Positions 7,403 through 10,166 of a stretch of DNA of 10,166 nucleotides are shown here, in pieces; position 1 is the stretch's first letter, and the number at the start of each line of letters is the position of its first letter. The stretch covers positions 1 to 10,166 of the forward strand of contig VKHC01000685.1 of NCBI GenBank assembly GCA_015143735.1, written 5' to 3'. Both the position numbers and the translations under genes were made by a program. The notes below the pieces were generated by a model. The model made no database searches. It saw only the letters and a program-made list of their open reading frames with translations, and was not told where the DNA came from. Source of the stretch: Synura sp. LO234KE. Taxonomy: Eukaryota > Sar > Synurophyceae > Synurales > Mallomonadaceae.

Positions 7403-10166
7403 GAAAAAAATTAATAAAACCGATGGTACAACTGCATGGAAAATAATTTAGAACTTAAGTGTTTTTTCCAATGAACTGAAAATGGCAAATGGCGAGCCGA
7501 TGTAAGCGCCGCAGTGTTCTATTTAGCAAATCATTAAAGATGTAGGGGACAATCACCCGATCGCTGAAATGATCTTGGAGCCTTGTTTTCAGCGTAGTTA
7601 TTCAATATTCAGTGGCGTCGAAGATTTATGCTAGATAAGTAAGGTCCTTTCTTGGGCAGGAAAGTAGTACCGAGAAGATAGAGAAGGTCATATCTGGGAT
7701 GAGGAGTAGATCGGGGGGAGAATACAACAACAACCAGCAGATATTGAGGAGGCGACTTTTCGTCGACGAGAGATATGACGACGATCTTGATATTCTGGAA
7801 AATTGAAAATTTGGTTGCATGATCAGTCAATGAGGTATTAAGGGGCAGCAGTGGAGTTGGAATAGCACCGTCTGACGTCTTTCATGATTTCGCCAGTGTC
7901 TTGGCTTCATTACAAAATGGAAAATAGTTTTAAGGGTTAGCACGAAATATTGTTATTCTTCATTGTATAACTTGCACATCTGGTTTTCTGGCCCTGTTCA
8001 TTATTGGCGCTGCAGATTTTGCTTGTGGCTTGCGATGATCAGTAGTATCAATTATGGCGCTGTCTAAACAAGATCTTTCTAAAGCTTTACCATTTACTGA
8101 CACAATATGACAGAGTCCATTTTCCAATGACAGTACTTAGTCTTGCCAACACTTAGCTTAAGGCCTGGCAACAGACTCAATAGAATAGAATTTGTCAACT
8201 GAATCGGGATTCATGTTCAACCGAAGTAAACAATACAAACAGTTTTGAGGCACGCCAAGTATTCAAAATGCAGTAGATGGAAACAGGACAAATAATATTC
8301 CTTATATTAGATAGCGCCTAAGGAAACTGCAGAATATTTTGCCTCTGCAAATGAAAACAACCTTCACCAAAATTAGCATTGTTTCTTGATTAGTGCCTTC
8401 CATTTTTTTTTTCAGCTATCCTACATTTCAAAATACCGGGGAACCCTACCACATATAACTTCTGAATGCTATCATCATTTATTATTCAATCATTTTTTAA
8501 CGAAAAGTTTTGTTTTTGTTCAGCAAACCCTCCCAAAGCAAAACAACCAGCAACTAATTTCGTTAGAATCAAATACGGTAGATTGTTCATGACAAAGATA
8601 AATAATGACCAATTACCTATCTTATAGTATTTTATACTTTATTCCAAAGCTACTTTATCTGATTTCCACTTAACACGTAAATATTCTTCGTAATTCAATA
8701 TGCAGATGAATTTCTTGATTTCTACATGTTACATTTCATGTCAATATTGAACATAACAATTGTATCTCTAGATAATCTAAATATATTTCCACCAATTTAT
8801 TGTAAGTTGAATTTTTAAACTTTGCCGTACTTAAGGAATATCATGTAATACTTTAAGGGACAAATTACTAGCATTTGGCAAAATGCAAAGGTCTTACTTC
8901 CAGTTGTTACTAAACGGTTCTTTCACCGGTACAATTTTGGTTCATACTATAGATTTCCGGTGCACCATACACACTCTAGAGCGGATTTTGTTACACGGAT
9001 CATAAAAATGCTAGCGCCTCCTTCTTAACGAAAGCAGAATTTCGAATTTTACATAGAGTGTTCGTCAAACTTTCACGTTAACAACGGAACACTTGATGCT
9101 GGAGCACTCTTCTTAGATCAATCAATCTCTCCTTCTAAGTTACAACATGACCTATTTTTTTCTGGTTCGAATGCTAAATTGCGTTCTCTGGTGGAATCTC
9201 TAGCTTCATCCAGATTAATCCACATTGAATCCCATAGAGTAACTGTGAAATAATTCCAATTAGACTTGTTGCTGAAGAAAGTAGGTTGCGGTTAATATTT
9301 ATTCCAATTATCTGGAAGCCTTCATCGACCAATCTTGGCTTCTAGCTCTCCGCCGTAAAGAAGCTTCACAATGTCCAAGAAGAGAACTTTAACAGTTATT
9401 TCGTGGCTTGTCGTCCAGAATAACTTGATATTTACATCCAAGTTGTGTCCACATTTATGATGTACAAGATTAGAATTGCCTCGAGGAGGTCTGATAGCTC
9501 CTTCTAGGTTATCACTTTATCTCTGACATTCAGTATCCAAACGCTAGGAAATAGGGAAGCAGTTCTTCGGTGGATTTCCGCCTGCAGATTTACCAACACA
9601 TATACTTTTCCTTCCGTAAAGAAGTATCTCTGATTATCTTATAGCCACTTGAGGTGATAAGAAAGTTTCGATGAACCAAGTATTTGAAAAATTTACATCA
9701 TCGCTCTCGGAAACTAGCCACCTCCCATGAACTCGATGGCAAGCACCGTAACCAAATAAAGAGCTGCATATGAATTTGAATGTGAATACCTTCTCAACGC
9801 GCACACTCTAAGTCAAAGCTACTGCTGATGGGGCCAGGTATTCTCTTCCTGCCCATCGTACGCTTGAGTGCTCCGTTGACACAGGTGAGAGGGAATAAAC
9901 TATACCTTCGCACCATCCCCTAGCATCCGGAAACACTCCAAACGTCCAGCCGTCGAACCATCCGAGAATTAGCTGTCGGCTACTGAACCTCCTCACACGA
10001 CCTCGCGCCAGATAAGAGAAAGCTTAATACTTAGCTGGGTAAAAAATGAGAAGCGCGCATAATTTCACCCAGAACTCTTTTGGGGTAACGGCAAGCGGAT
10101 AACCGAGAAAAGGTGAAATTCACCGAGGTAGCTCCACCTTAGCCTGATCGATAGATGACAGAGAAT
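7403..10166. other. Upstream and distal region with no supportable gene
   Basis: The first few hundred bases should include the promoter and 5' untranslated region of the minus-strand PH-like gene; no clear TATA box or initiator stands out. The stretch at about 8380-8880 is especially AT-rich with homopolymer runs. Stop-free runs exist at plus 7639-7806, minus 7960-8136, plus 9029-9253, minus 9808-9996 and elsewhere, but none carries a recognisable domain or a good set of splice sites. GC content rises near 9800-10166, which may mark the edge of another gene beyond the window. No RNA gene or transposon ends were recognised. Confidence 0.5.
10061..10124. repeat. Short inverted repeat near the right edge
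   Basis: AATTTCACC at 10061-10069 is the exact reverse complement of GGTGAAATT at 10112-10120, with 42 bases between. The right arm continues as a compact palindrome, GGTGAA-A-TTCACC, at 10112-10124. This could be a protein-binding site or a weak hairpin. Nine-base arms at this distance can also arise by chance. Confidence 0.35.

Noticed and set aside
7639-7806. Plus-strand acidic open run ending RRRLFVDERYDDDLDILEN
   Set aside because: An acceptor-like GTCCTTTCTTGGGCAG lies inside it, but the minus strand is open over the same bases in two frames, and no partner exon was found.
7960-8136. Minus-strand stop-free run of about 58 codons (VNGKALERSCLDSAIID...)
   Set aside because: It looks protein-like, but it has no domain, no convincing splice sites and no ATG near its start. 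Its length is within chance expectation.
9160-9180. GGTTCGAATGC, resembling a tRNA B box
   Set aside because: The bases flanking the TTCGAAT loop do not form a T-stem, and no A box or acceptor stem sits at the right distance.
9029-9253. Plus-strand stop-free run of 74 codons with a plausible amino-acid composition
   Set aside because: It has no start codon near its beginning and no recognisable domain, and it overlaps a minus-strand open run. At this base composition I roughly estimate that a dozen or so runs of this order are expected by chance in about 5 kb on both strands.
9354-9625. CCGTAAAGAAG occurring twice, about 260 bases apart, and CTCCTTCTARGTTA occurring twice
   Set aside because: The repeat spacings differ and the flanking bases do not align, so there is no support for a larger duplicated unit.
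9808-9996. Minus-strand 62-codon ORF with several Trp residues
   Set aside because: It could be a terminal exon of a gene beyond the window, but nothing links it to upstream exons and no family is recognisable.

Overview
The window is eukaryotic nuclear DNA. Two multi-exon genes can be reconstructed with GT-AG introns of about 50-185 bases that join open frames in phase and rebuild continuous protein motifs. There is no bacterial-style operon layout, no ribosome-binding-site pattern and no recognisable RNA gene. The first gene's architecture (beta-helix ectodomain, Cys-rich stalk, many membrane spans) and the short introns suggest an alga, stramenopile or similar protist. The sequence alone does not fix the lineage.

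Layout: (1) 1-3788, plus strand, is a large gene open at the left edge. Its first exon (1-1638) encodes a right-handed beta-helix of Chlamydia-Pmp-like FxxN / GGA-type rungs, a beta-rich segment, a Cys-rich stalk and the first membrane span. The rest is cut into at least eight short exons carrying about seven further hydrophobic segments. The 3' end is ambiguous: the stop at 3786-3788 is favoured, but a donor at 3785 could splice to an exon ending at 4121. (2) 4122-6474 is AT-rich and has no gene I can defend, only one weak fibronectin-III-like open run at 4757-4886. (3) 6475-7402, minus strand, is a complete three-exon gene for a 269-residue protein whose first two thirds resemble a bacterial-type PH domain (YvbH / bPH_1-like), with a polar insertion in the domain. 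(4) 7403-10166 is mostly AT-rich with no supportable gene.

The two genes converge tail to tail across more than 2 kb of apparently noncoding DNA. Nothing in the sequence ties their functions together. One is a predicted surface or endomembrane receptor- or channel-like protein of unknown function, the other a predicted lipid- or protein-binding PH-fold protein. I see no mobile element, CRISPR array, toxin system or virus. The nearest thing to an undescribed system is the uncharacterised beta-helix/polytopic membrane protein and its possible alternative C-termini.
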